Source: Allomuricauda sp. (GTDB lineage: Bacteria > Bacteroidota > Bacteroidia > Flavobacteriales > Flavobacteriaceae). Taken from it: a DNA stretch of 64,000 bases. The position numbers were made by a program, and so were the translations under genes. Under the pieces are notes generated by a model. It saw nothing but the letters and a program-made list of their open reading frames with translations, did not search any database and was not told the origin of the DNA. Location: assembly GCF_028280385.1 (NCBI RefSeq), contig NZ_JANQLX010000003.1, forward strand, positions 124,001 to 188,000, written 5' to 3'. Below, in pieces: positions 1 to 8,438 of the stretch (position 1 is its first letter; every line of letters starts with the position of its first letter).

Positions 1-278
1 TTGGTATCGTAGAGCTGATGCCCACATCTTGGGATTGGACGTTTTTCTGGAGTTTTATGGCGATGTTCTCCGTATGGTTGGCCTTTATCAATGTGCTTCC
101 CATTCCCGCTCTGGATGGTGGGCATGTGATGTTTTTGTTGTATGAAATGGTCAGCGGAAGGCCGCCAAGTCAAAAGGTACTGGAGCGCGGTCAGATTGTT
201 GGCTTTGTAATATTAATGGGATTGATGGCGGTGATTTTTGGCAACGATATCTGGAATATTGTCAAAAGATTTATTTAG
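1..278 (+). CDS. rseP: RseP site-2 zinc metalloprotease, C-terminal fragment
   Basis: Only the last ~92 codons are present; the reading frame begins at base 3 and the 5' part lies outside the window. The fragment carries the S2P/M50 signature NVLPIPALDGGH, in which the Asp of LDGG is the third zinc ligand, followed by a transmembrane stretch (VGFVILMGLMAVIF) and a short basic tail. RseP family proteases cleave transmembrane segments of anti-sigma factors and remnant signal peptides in the inner membrane. The HExxH motif and PDZ domain cannot be seen here, so the call rests on the C-terminal motif alone, which is very characteristic. Confidence 0.9.
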   Translation, partial: GIVELMPTSWDWTFFWSFMAMFSVWLAFINVLPIPALDGGHVMFLLYEMVSGRPPSQKVLERGQIVGFVILMGLMAVIFGNDIWNIVKRFI

Positions 279-288
279 GCCAATTTTG

Positions 289-320
289 TTTGTGGTCTTT
301 TAAAGAATCTGCTATATTTG
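289..320 (+). promoter_or_regulatory. Promoter of tRNA-Asn
   Basis: TTTG at 289-292 and a perfect Bacteroidota -7 element TATATTTG (TAnnTTTG) at 313-320, separated by 20 bases, slightly longer than usual. The predicted transcript starts about 15-20 bases before the tRNA. Confidence 0.55.
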
Positions 321-341
321 CACCCGCTTAAGGTAAAATAT

Positions 342-416
<75 letters not shown>

Positions 417-426
417 AAAAACCGTG

Positions 427-456
427 AAAACCTTGTTTTTTAACAAGGTTTTTTTA
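427..456 (+). terminator. Intrinsic terminator after tRNA-Asn
   Basis: Inverted repeat AAAACCTTGTT / AACAAGGTTTT with a 4-base T loop followed by a T run, immediately downstream of the tRNA. Confidence 0.85.
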
Positions 457-866
457 TGCCCTGGATTTTGTTGGCCAGAAACCAGCGCCGAGCAAATTCA
501 GGGCAAGCCCAATAGGGTAGTATAATTTTAAAACCATCTATGAAACAGGTGGTTTTTTTGTTGTTACGGCAAGTGAATCCCTATCCGTATGGGAGACCAA
601 AAAAGGATGTATACAAAGTAAAGCCACAATCCCAAATAGCCTTTCTTTTAAGGAAAGAAAATTCTCTAGGTAGAGGCTAAAATTCTTAGCATGAATGTTT
701 TATAGGATAATATTTATGTTAAAAATAGGGTATTGACTACAAAATAAAAAGTATAGTCTTATATTCATAAGGTCAACAGAAGGGTAAGCTCCCATATTTT
801 CCTCCCCCATGGGAACCCTTAAATAGACAGCTAGCAAAGCATTTTCACAACCTAAACCAACAAGCT
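457..866. other. 410-bp non-coding stretch between tRNA-Asn and the LamG lipoprotein
   Basis: No convincing gene was seen. It contains a second terminator-like hairpin at 530-559 and then an AT-rich region that probably carries the promoter of the LamG gene. I could not find a clear TAnnTTTG element; the best candidate, a TTG at 733 followed by TAGTCTTA at 754, has two mismatches. Confidence 0.5.
530..559 (+). terminator. Second terminator-like hairpin
   Basis: AAAACCATCT (530-539) can pair with AGGTGGTTTT (547-556) with one G-U pair, loop of 7, then a T run. It lies ~75 bases after the tRNA terminator with no gene between, so it is either a tandem back-up terminator or the end of a very short transcript. 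Confidence 0.55.
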
Positions 867-3125
867 ATGAAAAAAACACTTTTCATCAGTGCGCTCTATT
901 TATTTTTTAGCGCATTTCTGTCATGTACCAATGAAGAAAGCACCGATACCTTAAGGACCTTGAATGCAACAGTGGTCATTAACAACCCACCTGCAGTGGC
1001 CATCCAGGAAGAAAATATTTATACCGTCTATGGCAAAACCCACAAATCCGCAGATCCTGAAAAGTTTAGGATTGCGATACAAGATGATCTAGCTTATTTT
1101 TTCGATGACAAAGTCACCCAAGATTGGGTGCAGTTGAATCCTGATAAATTGTCCGGTCTTGGCGGAATTTTGGATACCTACGTGACCAATGGGGATTATG
1201 ATTTTGAAGATTTTCTTCCCCAGGACAATCGAAACAACTATCTAACCCTAAAAAACCGGACTACCGGGTTGATTCGTATTGTCAACTTTGTCGTGGACAA
1301 TGGGGAGATTCTCAAAACCCCATCCAACAGTAATAAGGAAGTCCCCTTTAAAAGGGTATTTTTCTCAAACCCCACCGCCGAGCCCTATCAGTTTCCAAGT
1401 GATATGACCAAGTTTGAAAACGGTTTTATTCTGGGAATCCCAGAGATTGGCGAAGCGCATCTGGGTGAAGTGTACCTTATGAAAAACATGAACCAACGGA
1501 CCCCTAAGCTTATTGAAACTGGACTTTTGGATGGTACGCTTACAGGGATTGAACGTATTGTGTTCAACGACCTTGGAGGGGGCAATTTTATTGGTGTCGT
1601 GGCCTATCATGGCATTGACGGAATTTATTCCAGTCAGATTGGTTTGTCCACAGACAATCTGTTTTATGGAAATGATGCCCAGATGGTTCCCGTGGGGAAT
1701 TTAAATGCCTTAACCAACATGGAATTTGTAGCGGGTCAATTTGTGGCCACTGGACCTGCCGGGGAGTACTGTACAGCCGGAAATCAAGATTTATTTTGGA
1801 ACCCTTGTAGTGGTTTTCAAACAGGTTTGGTTGCGTATTATCCGTTTAACGGCAATGCCGATGACGAATCTGGAAATGACAATCATGGTGCTGTAAATGG
1901 AGCAACATCCACCGAAGACAGGCACGGAAATGCCAATAGTGCGTATATGTTCGATGGAATGGATGATGAGATTTCAGTAGCTACCACAACCATATTGAAC
2001 AATGTAACGGCAGGGAGTCATACCGTTTCCCTGTGGCTGACCAAGGATGCTGTTTCAAGTAGCCCCAAGTTTGTCATTGATGCTGCTGACCCCGGTGCTG
2101 CTGCGGGTGATCAAAGAGGAATCCGTTTTGAATCCACGGAATTTCCAATTTTCAAATGGGTTACCACCGATAACTCCTACAGGGCAACATCCACCGAACC
2201 AATAGTGCAAAATGATCAATGGTACCATGTTGTTGGGGTTTATGACGATACGGGCAAGGTGGGCAAAATCTATATCAATGGTGCCGAGTATGGGACCAAC
2301 ACCTCCACGGGAACCCCTTCGGCAATCAGTGTGTTAAAAATTGGAAACATAGCTGCGGGGGGAACTGGTGACGGACATTATCAAGGTAAAATAGATGATA
2401 TTCGCATTTACAACTATGCCTTTGGGGCGTCTGACGTGGACCAGCTCTATCAGCAAGAAAAACCAGTTTTTGATCCAACGGATGGCCTGGTCGCCTACTA
2501 CCCCTTTAGCGGGAATGCAGATGATGCTTCCGGGAATGGAAACCATGGAACGGTGGTCAACGCGGTATTGACGAGCGATAGATTTGGGAATGTGGATAAC
2601 GCTTATAGTTTTGATGATGTGGGTAACAAGCGCATCTCCTTGGGCACGGCAATAAATCCGGCCCATATGACCAACTTAACCCTCAGCGCTTGGATCAAGC
2701 TCGATGCTTCTTTTGTAACATGTTGCGATGGGGACAGTCAAACCATATTGGGTCAAGGAAGTGGTACTGGGTCAAGTGCCAATTATCCATTTTGGTTTTT
2801 CTTTACCTATAATGGGCGCTATGCCCTAAAAAGAAACTCCCCTTCCTTGGAAACCGATTCCTTTTTCTATCCAGAGGATGGTGCTTGGCATCATGTTGCT
2901 GCATCCGCAGAAGGCAATACGTTCAAGTTGTATTTGGATGGGGTTGAAGTGGCCAGTAGAAATGATGGTGGTTCCCCAGGTGGCACAAACTATCAGTTGG
3001 CCATAGGAAACTTAGGAAATACCTCCGGAACTTTTGGCAACACATTTAATGGGGACATCGATGAGGTACGGATATATGATAAAGCTTTGACTGCGACCCA
3101 GATAATGGATTTATATTCCAACTAA
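867..3125 (+). CDS. Exported lipoprotein with two LamG/concanavalin-fold domains
   Basis: 752 residues. The N-terminus is a lipoprotein signal with a lipobox Cys at about residue 20 (SAFLSC). Residues ~30-310 are not recognised. Two homologous LamG-like jelly-roll domains follow at ~320-525 and ~540-752. Each opens with nearly the same sequence (GLVAYYPFNGNADD and GLVAYYPFSGNADD) and ends with a DDIRIYN or DEVRIYD strand, a recent-looking internal duplication. Such domains in Bacteroidota usually bind carbohydrate or matrix polymers at the cell surface. No catalytic domain was seen. It stands alone between two long intergenic regions, so its link to the downstream exported trio is uncertain. 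Confidence 0.8.
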   Translation: MKKTLFISALYLFFSAFLSCTNEESTDTLRTLNATVVINNPPAVAIQEENIYTVYGKTHKSADPEKFRIAIQDDLAYFFDDKVTQDWVQLNPDKLSGLGGILDTYVTNGDYDFEDFLPQDNRNNYLTLKNRTTGLIRIVNFVVDNGEILKTPSNSNKEVPFKRVFFSNPTAEPYQFPSDMTKFENGFILGIPEIGEAHLGEVYLMKNMNQRTPKLIETGLLDGTLTGIERIVFNDLGGGNFIGVVAYHGIDGIYSSQIGLSTDNLFYGNDAQMVPVGNLNALTNMEFVAGQFVATGPAGEYCTAGNQDLFWNPCSGFQTGLVAYYPFNGNADDESGNDNHGAVNGATSTEDRHGNANSAYMFDGMDDEISVATTTILNNVTAGSHTVSLWLTKDAVSSSPKFVIDAADPGAAAGDQRGIRFESTEFPIFKWVTTDNSYRATSTEPIVQNDQWYHVVGVYDDTGKVGKIYINGAEYGTNTSTGTPSAISVLKIGNIAAGGTGDGHYQGKIDDIRIYNYAFGASDVDQLYQQEKPVFDPTDGLVAYYPFSGNADDASGNGNHGTVVNAVLTSDRFGNVDNAYSFDDVGNKRISLGTAINPAHMTNLTLSAWIKLDASFVTCCDGDSQTILGQGSGTGSSANYPFWFFFTYNGRYALKRNSPSLETDSFFYPEDGAWHHVAASAEGNTFKLYLDGVEVASRNDGGSPGGTNYQLAIGNLGNTSGTFGNTFNGDIDEVRIYDKALTATQIMDLYSN

Positions 3126-3587
3126 GGCCATACAACCCTTCTTATAATCTTTTTTTTGTTCATCGCACAAGATTCCCTCGGCATAAAACTTTCAATTTAC
3201 GCCAGGGGCTTGTCAATTGAGCCTGCTTTTGAACACCTCATACATCCCCAAAGGGAATAAAAAAGCAAAACAAAACGGATACGATTTCCGTGAGGTATGG
3301 GGCGAAAATACTCCTGGACCAATTTTGTTGCCCCAAAAATCCCTCACATTAGGTTATGAAGTTATGGTTTGTAACATTTCTATTGATGCGTGAAACATGG
3401 CAATCTATTTGCAAAATAAGTATTAGTGTAACATGATATTATTCAGTATCATTCCAAACCAAAAATGAACTAATACTGATGCTCCAAAAGTCTGTTAACA
3501 ATGTGCCAGTATCTGTCAATAAAATTTCAACCTATTCAAATTAATGGATACATTTAACCCTACATGCTTAAAACCCATTCCCAAAAA
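3126..3587. other. Long leader/intergenic region before the SUMF1-fold gene
   Basis: No gene was seen. The region is AT-rich in its second half and contains the promoter candidate at 3383-3411; the predicted 5' leader would then be about 170 bases. No riboswitch motif was recognised. Confidence 0.4.
3383..3411 (+). promoter_or_regulatory. Candidate promoter of the SUMF1/Gfo/isomerase operon
   Basis: TTG at 3383-3385, 18-base spacer, TCTATTTG at 3404-3411 (one mismatch to TAnnTTTG). Weak on its own. Confidence 0.3.
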
Positions 3588-4583
3588 ATGAAGAAAAACC
3601 TCGATCTACTTTATATAGTACTTATTATTTACTCTTTTCCCGTTAACGTTAACAGTCAGGAGAAAGACTTTAAGTCCTATGAACAAAACATACCAGGCAC
3701 CGACCTCACTGTGTCCATGATTCCCATTCCCCAAGGCAGTTTTACCATGGGGAGCCCCAGTTCAGAAAAAGGAAGGTCCGCTGATGAAGGACCTGCGCAT
3801 GAAGTTCAGATCTCACCTTTTTGGATGGGGGAGTTTGAGATTACCTGGGATTTGTACCATCTGTTCATGGCAAGGGAAATTGATCATACCAATGGAAGTT
3901 TTGCAAAGGGGAAAGAAGTTTCAATGGACATCGATGCAGTTTCCGGAGCCACCACTCCCTATGTGGAAATGAGCTTTGGAATGGGAACAGAAGGGTATCC
4001 GGCTATCTGTATGACCCAGTATGCAGCGTCCAAGTTTTGTGAATGGCTATCGGCAATAACGGGTCAGTTTTATAGGTTGCCAACCGAAGCGGAATGGGAA
4101 TATGCCTGTAGGGCCGGAACGGATTCGGCATTTTCATTTGGTGATAGCGCCTACAGCATTAACGACTATGCATGGTATGCCAACAACAGTGATAACAAAT
4201 ACCAGAAAGTGGGTCAAAAGAAACCCAACCCCTGGGGCCTGCACGATATGCATGGAAATGTAGCGGAGTGGACGCTTGACGGATACGATTCCGACATTTA
4301 TGGCCCCCGGAAAAAGAAAAAAGTAAGTGATCCATACCAAAAACCCACCAAAACTTACCCAAGAGTAGTACGCGGAGGTTCGTGGAAAGATAGTTCGGAC
4401 AAACTTAGAAGTGCAGCAAGGAGGTATTCTGAAAAAAGGTGGAAAATGAGAGACCCCCAAATACCCAAGAGCAAATGGTGGCACACAGATGCCACATTTG
4501 TGGGCTTTAGAATTGTAAGGCCATACACCACCCCGGCTGCCAAGGACCAAAAAACATATTGGAAGGAAAAACATACAAATTAA
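3588..4583 (+). CDS. Exported SUMF1 (formylglycine-generating-enzyme fold) protein, probably not a true FGE
   Basis: 331 residues from the ATG at 3588, chosen over an ATG 24 bases upstream because it places a normal Sec signal (MKKNLDLLYIVLII) at the N-terminus. The SUMF1/FGE-sulfatase fold is clear: IPIPQGSFTMGS, EFEITWDLYHLF, YRLPTEAEWEYACRAG, LHDMHGNVAEW, RVVRGGSW and a final GFRIVRP. In true FGEs the GGSW block is followed by a catalytic Cys-Arg; here the matching site reads KLRSAAR, so the Cys is absent. A formylglycine-forming role is therefore unlikely, and the fold is also used by non-catalytic and ligand-binding proteins. It lies 5 bases before the oxidoreductase gene, clearly in one operon with it. 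Confidence 0.75.
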   Translation: MKKNLDLLYIVLIIYSFPVNVNSQEKDFKSYEQNIPGTDLTVSMIPIPQGSFTMGSPSSEKGRSADEGPAHEVQISPFWMGEFEITWDLYHLFMAREIDHTNGSFAKGKEVSMDIDAVSGATTPYVEMSFGMGTEGYPAICMTQYAASKFCEWLSAITGQFYRLPTEAEWEYACRAGTDSAFSFGDSAYSINDYAWYANNSDNKYQKVGQKKPNPWGLHDMHGNVAEWTLDGYDSDIYGPRKKKKVSDPYQKPTKTYPRVVRGGSWKDSSDKLRSAARRYSEKRWKMRDPQIPKSKWWHTDATFVGFRIVRPYTTPAAKDQKTYWKEKHTN

Positions 4584-4588
4584 ATAAC

Positions 4589-5935
4589 ATGGAGAAGCAA
4601 GGAACAAACCAAAAAAGCAATTCCGTAAGTAGGCGATCATTTGTTAAAACAACAGGATTGGCCACAGGCGGAATTTTGGCCAGTAGCATTCCCTTTGAGG
4701 CGATGGCACAGACTGGAAAAGTGGCAAAATTAAAACTGGCCGTTATTGGCTGTGGGGGAAGAGGAACGGGAGCAGCGGTTCAGGCGCTGACCGCCGACCC
4801 TGATGTGGAACTGGTGGCCATGGCAGATGCATTTCAAGACCGTTTGGAAAAAAGCCTTAATGCCATTCAAGAGCACTTTGATGGAGAGCGCAAAATCAAT
4901 GTCAAGGAAAAGAACCGATTTGTAGGGTTCGATGCATATAAAAAGGCCGCTGATTTGGCGGATGTGGTTGTATTGGCCACACCACCAGGATTTAGGCCCT
5001 TACATTTCGAATACGCCATTTCCCAAGACAAACATGTATTTATGGAAAAACCTGTGGCTACAGATCCTGCAGGTGTCAGAAGAGTGCTTAAGGCCGCAAA
5101 ATTGGCCAAGGAAAAGCAACTCAATGTGGTGGTTGGTCTCCAACGCCATTATCAGAAAAAATATCTTTCCCTATACGACCAGGTGAAACAAGGAGCAATG
5201 GGAAAAATTGTTTCGGGACAGGTCTACTGGAACAGTGCCGGTGTTTGGGTAAGACCGCGTGAGGATGGTCAGAGCGAACTGGAATACCAGATGCGGAATT
5301 GGTATTACTTCAACTGGCTTTGCGGTGACCATATCCTGGAGCAGCACATCCACAATATTGATGTGGCCAACTGGTTTATTGGAGAGTATCCCAAAATGGC
5401 CCAGGGAATGGGCGGTCGTCAAGTAAGGAACGGAAAGGACCATGGTGAAATTTTTGATCACCACTTTGTGGAGTATACCTATCCCTCTGGGGCTGTGGTT
5501 TCCAGTCAATGTAGGCATCAAAAGGGGTGTCATAGTAGAGTGGACGAAGCGTTCCAGGGAAGTAAAGGTGGAATTGTCATCAGCAAGGGTATTATCACCG
5601 ATCTGGAAGGCAAGGAAAAATTTAATTACGATGCCATCAATGAGGGACAAAATGATCCAAATCCATATCAAGTAGAGCACGACAGATTGTTTGCGGCCAT
5701 ACGTACCAAATCAGAGCTATTGGCAGATGCTGAGAACGGGGCAAAATCCACTTTGGCTGCCATCATGGGAAGAATGGCGACCTATTCAGGGGATATTATT
5801 ACTTGGGACCAGGCTTTGAATTCTGATTTGACCTTGGTGCCAGACAATTTAACTTGGGATTCCAAAGCACCTACATTGCCCGATGCAGAAGGCAATTACA
5901 AAGTTCCGGTACCTGGGGTAACCAAATTTTCATAA
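4589..5935 (+). CDS. Tat-exported Gfo/Idh/MocA family oxidoreductase
   Basis: 448 residues from the ATG at 4589, which clears the upstream stop and gives a twin-arginine leader (SRRSFVKTTGLATGG). A Rossmann fold follows (AVIGCGGRGTGAAV) with the family motif MEKPVA near residue 155, and then the C-terminal alpha/beta domain with the long YYFNWLCGDHILEQHIHN segment. These NAD(P)-dependent enzymes oxidise or epimerise sugars and cyclitols; export by Tat fits a protein folded around its nucleotide in the cytoplasm. It is typical of the secreted Gfo/Idh/MocA branch of Bacteroidota and Planctomycetes. The substrate is unknown. It is in an operon with the SUMF1-fold protein and the TIM-barrel isomerase. 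Confidence 0.88.
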   Translation: MEKQGTNQKSNSVSRRSFVKTTGLATGGILASSIPFEAMAQTGKVAKLKLAVIGCGGRGTGAAVQALTADPDVELVAMADAFQDRLEKSLNAIQEHFDGERKINVKEKNRFVGFDAYKKAADLADVVVLATPPGFRPLHFEYAISQDKHVFMEKPVATDPAGVRRVLKAAKLAKEKQLNVVVGLQRHYQKKYLSLYDQVKQGAMGKIVSGQVYWNSAGVWVRPREDGQSELEYQMRNWYYFNWLCGDHILEQHIHNIDVANWFIGEYPKMAQGMGGRQVRNGKDHGEIFDHHFVEYTYPSGAVVSSQCRHQKGCHSRVDEAFQGSKGGIVISKGIITDLEGKEKFNYDAINEGQNDPNPYQVEHDRLFAAIRTKSELLADAENGAKSTLAAIMGRMATYSGDIITWDQALNSDLTLVPDNLTWDSKAPTLPDAEGNYKVPVPGVTKFS

Positions 5936-5953
5936 GCACCTAAACCATAAAAG

Positions 5954-6871
5954 ATGAAACGAAGAAAATTTATAGGTTCTGTTGCAGCCACATCAGCTTT
6001 GGGTATAGTGCCTGGACTGTTAGGTGCGCAAGAATATACCCAACCTGCCAAAGGCAAGTTCAACCTTAAATACGCCCCACATTTGGGAATGTTCAAAAAC
6101 TTGGCCGGGGAAGATCCCATTGATCAGCTGAACTTTATGGCCGATCAAGGATTCACCGCTTTTGAGGATAATGGAATGAAGGGAAAAACGGTTGCCTTAC
6201 AGGAAAAAATGGCATCTACCATGGCCAAAAGGGGAATTTCCATGGGGGTATTTGTAGCGCATAAAATATATTGGCAGGAACCTAACCTGGCAAGTGGCGA
6301 TAAAGATTTGCGGGCAGAATTCCTTGCTCAGATCAAGGAATCCGTGGAGGTGGCCAAGCGAGTCAATGCCACGTGGATGACCGTAGTGCCCGGCCATGTG
6401 GACTTACGACAAAATATGGGTTATCAAACCGCCCATGTGGTGGAATCGCTAAAACAAGCCTCCGCTATCTTGGAACCCCATAGACTGATAATGGTATTGG
6501 AGCCATTGAATTTCCGGAACCATCCGGGATTGTTTCTCACCGATAGTCCACAAGCCTATGAAATTTGTAAGGCCGTTGATTCACCTTCCTGTAAAATTTT
6601 GTTTGATATATACCACCAACAAATCCAAGAAGGAAACCTTATCCCAAATATTGAGGACTGTTGGGACGAAATCGCATACTTTCAAATTGGGGATAATCCG
6701 GGAAGAAAGGAACCCACCACCGGGGAGATCAATTATAAAAATGTGTTCAAGAGCATACATGACAAAGGTTTCCAGGGAATTCTTGGGATGGAGCATGGAA
6801 ATTCCGTTCAGGGAAAAGAAGGGGAGCAACGTGTGATCCAAGCCTATACGGAAACCGATAACTTTCTCTAA
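5954..6871 (+). CDS. Tat-exported hydroxypyruvate-isomerase-like TIM barrel
   Basis: 305 residues. The N-terminus MKRRKFIGSVAATSALG is a twin-arginine signal. The rest is an AP-endonuclease-2/xylose-isomerase-like TIM barrel with the metal-site sequence steps VLEPLN (Glu), LFDIYHQQ (Asp and His), FQIGDNPGRKEPTTGEINY and GMEHGNS (Glu). The PGRKEPTTGEINY block closely recalls hydroxypyruvate isomerase (Hyi). It lies 18 bases after the oxidoreductase and is followed by a terminator, so it ends the operon. Together with the oxidoreductase it suggests periplasmic oxidation and isomerisation of a sugar acid or keto sugar; the substrate is not identified. Confidence 0.85.
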   Translation: MKRRKFIGSVAATSALGIVPGLLGAQEYTQPAKGKFNLKYAPHLGMFKNLAGEDPIDQLNFMADQGFTAFEDNGMKGKTVALQEKMASTMAKRGISMGVFVAHKIYWQEPNLASGDKDLRAEFLAQIKESVEVAKRVNATWMTVVPGHVDLRQNMGYQTAHVVESLKQASAILEPHRLIMVLEPLNFRNHPGLFLTDSPQAYEICKAVDSPSCKILFDIYHQQIQEGNLIPNIEDCWDEIAYFQIGDNPGRKEPTTGEINYKNVFKSIHDKGFQGILGMEHGNSVQGKEGEQRVIQAYTETDNFL

Positions 6872-6894
6872 AGCACTAGATTGACCAACCAAGG

Positions 6895-6922
6895 AAAAAT
6901 CCGCTGCAAAGCGGATTTTTTT
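6895..6922 (+). terminator. Intrinsic terminator of the SUMF1/Gfo/isomerase operon
   Basis: AAAAATCCGCT / AGCGGATTTTT, 4-base loop GCAA, followed by T's. Confidence 0.9.
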
Positions 6923-7148
6923 ATGCTCGGAAATAGTCAAATTACTTCTGGGAGACTTTTAATTTAGTAATATCAAATAGGATTTCCCGGATACTTGCTT
7001 CTATATAATTTACCTTCTAATTTTCTTAGAATCAGGCTCCTGTATAGTATAAACTTTTCCTAACAATTATTTAAAGTATTTGAGTGGGATAATTCCTTCC
7101 AAAAGTGAGTAATTTGAAATAATAATTTATTATTTGTAAAGATTTCCC

Positions 7149-8438
7149 TTGGGCTTCTCCCGTTCAAATAGCACTTCCAGACCATTTCTTTTGCATGCTT
7201 CCTTGGCAGCATTTGGAACTTACTTTTGCATGTACGCATTTAGGCGCCCCTTTACCGTAGCCACTTTTGAAGGCTTGACCTTTGCAGGGATGGACTACAA
7301 AATTGTACTGATCATTGCCCAGGTTATGGGCTATGCCCTATCAAAGTTTCTTGGGATTAAGATTATTTCTGAACTCAAACCCAACCAACGACTGGTCTAT
7401 CTCATGGCACTTATTGGGTTGGCGGAGCTTTCACTGTTGTTTTTTGCTTGGGTGCCCAGGCCTTACAATATTGCGTTCATGTTCTTGAATGGGATTCCAT
7501 TGGGAATGATCTGGGGCATTGTGTTTTCATATTTGGAAGGAAGACGGGTCACGGATATTCTGGGGATAGCACTTTGTGCAAGCTTTATAGTTTCCAGTGG
7601 GGTGGTCAAATCTGTTGGGCTTTTTGTAATGCGCTTTACGGGGATATCGGAATTTTGGATGCCCGCTGTAACCGGTGCTTTCTTTTTGCTTCCCTTGTTG
7701 TTTTTTGGCTTTCTTTTGGAACGAATTCCACCTCCTTCGGAAAAAGACAAATCATCCCAAGTGGAGCGTTTGCCCATGACCCGGGAGGACCGGAAAAATG
7801 TGCTGGGAAAATATTTCCTACCCATTGCCATTATTGTGGTATTCTATACCCTGTTGACGGCCTTTAGGGATTTTAGGGACAATTTTGCCCGTGAACTATG
7901 GGACAGTATCGGATTTCAAGATGATGCTTCCGTATTTTCAACTTCAGAATTGGTTATTGCCGTTGTGGTCCTGTTGATCATTGGCTCCATCTTCTATATA
8001 AAGGACAATCTCAGGGCCTTAATGACATATCACTCCTTATTACTGTTGGGAACCATCGTATTGGGGCTGGCCACTTTGATGTTCCAATTGGGGATATTAA
8101 ACCCATTCCTTTGGATGGTTTGCACCGGATTTGGCCTGTATATCTGCTATGTGCCCTTTAATTGCCTGTTCTTTGATCGTTTTATTGCCGCCTTTAGAAT
8201 CAAGGGGAATTCAGGATTTCTCATCTATATTGCAGATGCTTTTGGCTATTTGGGCAGTATTTTGGTGCTTTTGTACAAGAACTTTGGGCAGGCAAATCTT
8301 TCATGGCTGGACTTCTTTATCTATGGGGCCTATGCCGTCGCTTTTGTAGGAATTGGAATTACTTTGGTATCCTGGTTCAACCTTAAGGCCAAATACAAAT
8401 CGGAAATCTTAAATGAACAATTGGGTTATGGACAATAA
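7149..8438 (+). CDS. DUF5690 family MFS transporter, probable organophosphonate importer
   Basis: 429 residues with about 11-12 hydrophobic segments. A stop at 7137 forces a TTG start at 7149 (or a later TTG at 7191); no ATG is available before the first membrane helix. The first helix ends in TYFCMYAFRRPFTVATFEG, which resembles the Arg-containing first-helix motif of the organophosphate:phosphate antiporters (GlpT/UhpT group) in which that Arg binds the phosphoryl group. This is a by-eye resemblance, not an alignment. It overlaps the next gene and heads a cluster of phosphonate enzymes, so inner-membrane import of an aminophosphonate is the likely job. Confidence 0.75.
   Translation: MGFSRSNSTSRPFLLHASLAAFGTYFCMYAFRRPFTVATFEGLTFAGMDYKIVLIIAQVMGYALSKFLGIKIISELKPNQRLVYLMALIGLAELSLLFFAWVPRPYNIAFMFLNGIPLGMIWGIVFSYLEGRRVTDILGIALCASFIVSSGVVKSVGLFVMRFTGISEFWMPAVTGAFFLLPLLFFGFLLERIPPPSEKDKSSQVERLPMTREDRKNVLGKYFLPIAIIVVFYTLLTAFRDFRDNFARELWDSIGFQDDASVFSTSELVIAVVVLLIIGSIFYIKDNLRALMTYHSLLLLGTIVLGLATLMFQLGILNPFLWMVCTGFGLYICYVPFNCLFFDRFIAAFRIKGNSGFLIYIADAFGYLGSILVLLYKNFGQANLSWLDFFIYGAYAVAFVGIGITLVSWFNLKAKYKSEILNEQLGYGQ

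Noticed and set aside
2483-3125. LamG repeat as a separate gene or pseudogene
   Set aside because: It is in frame with the first LamG domain and the preceding lipoprotein; it is an internal duplication.
3588-4583. Calling the SUMF1-fold gene the activator of the sulfatase at 42668-44122
   Set aside because: The catalytic Cys is missing and the genes are 38 kb apart.
4134-4640. Long minus-strand open frame over the SUMF1 gene
   Set aside because: Low-complexity shadow of the coding strand with no recognisable domain.
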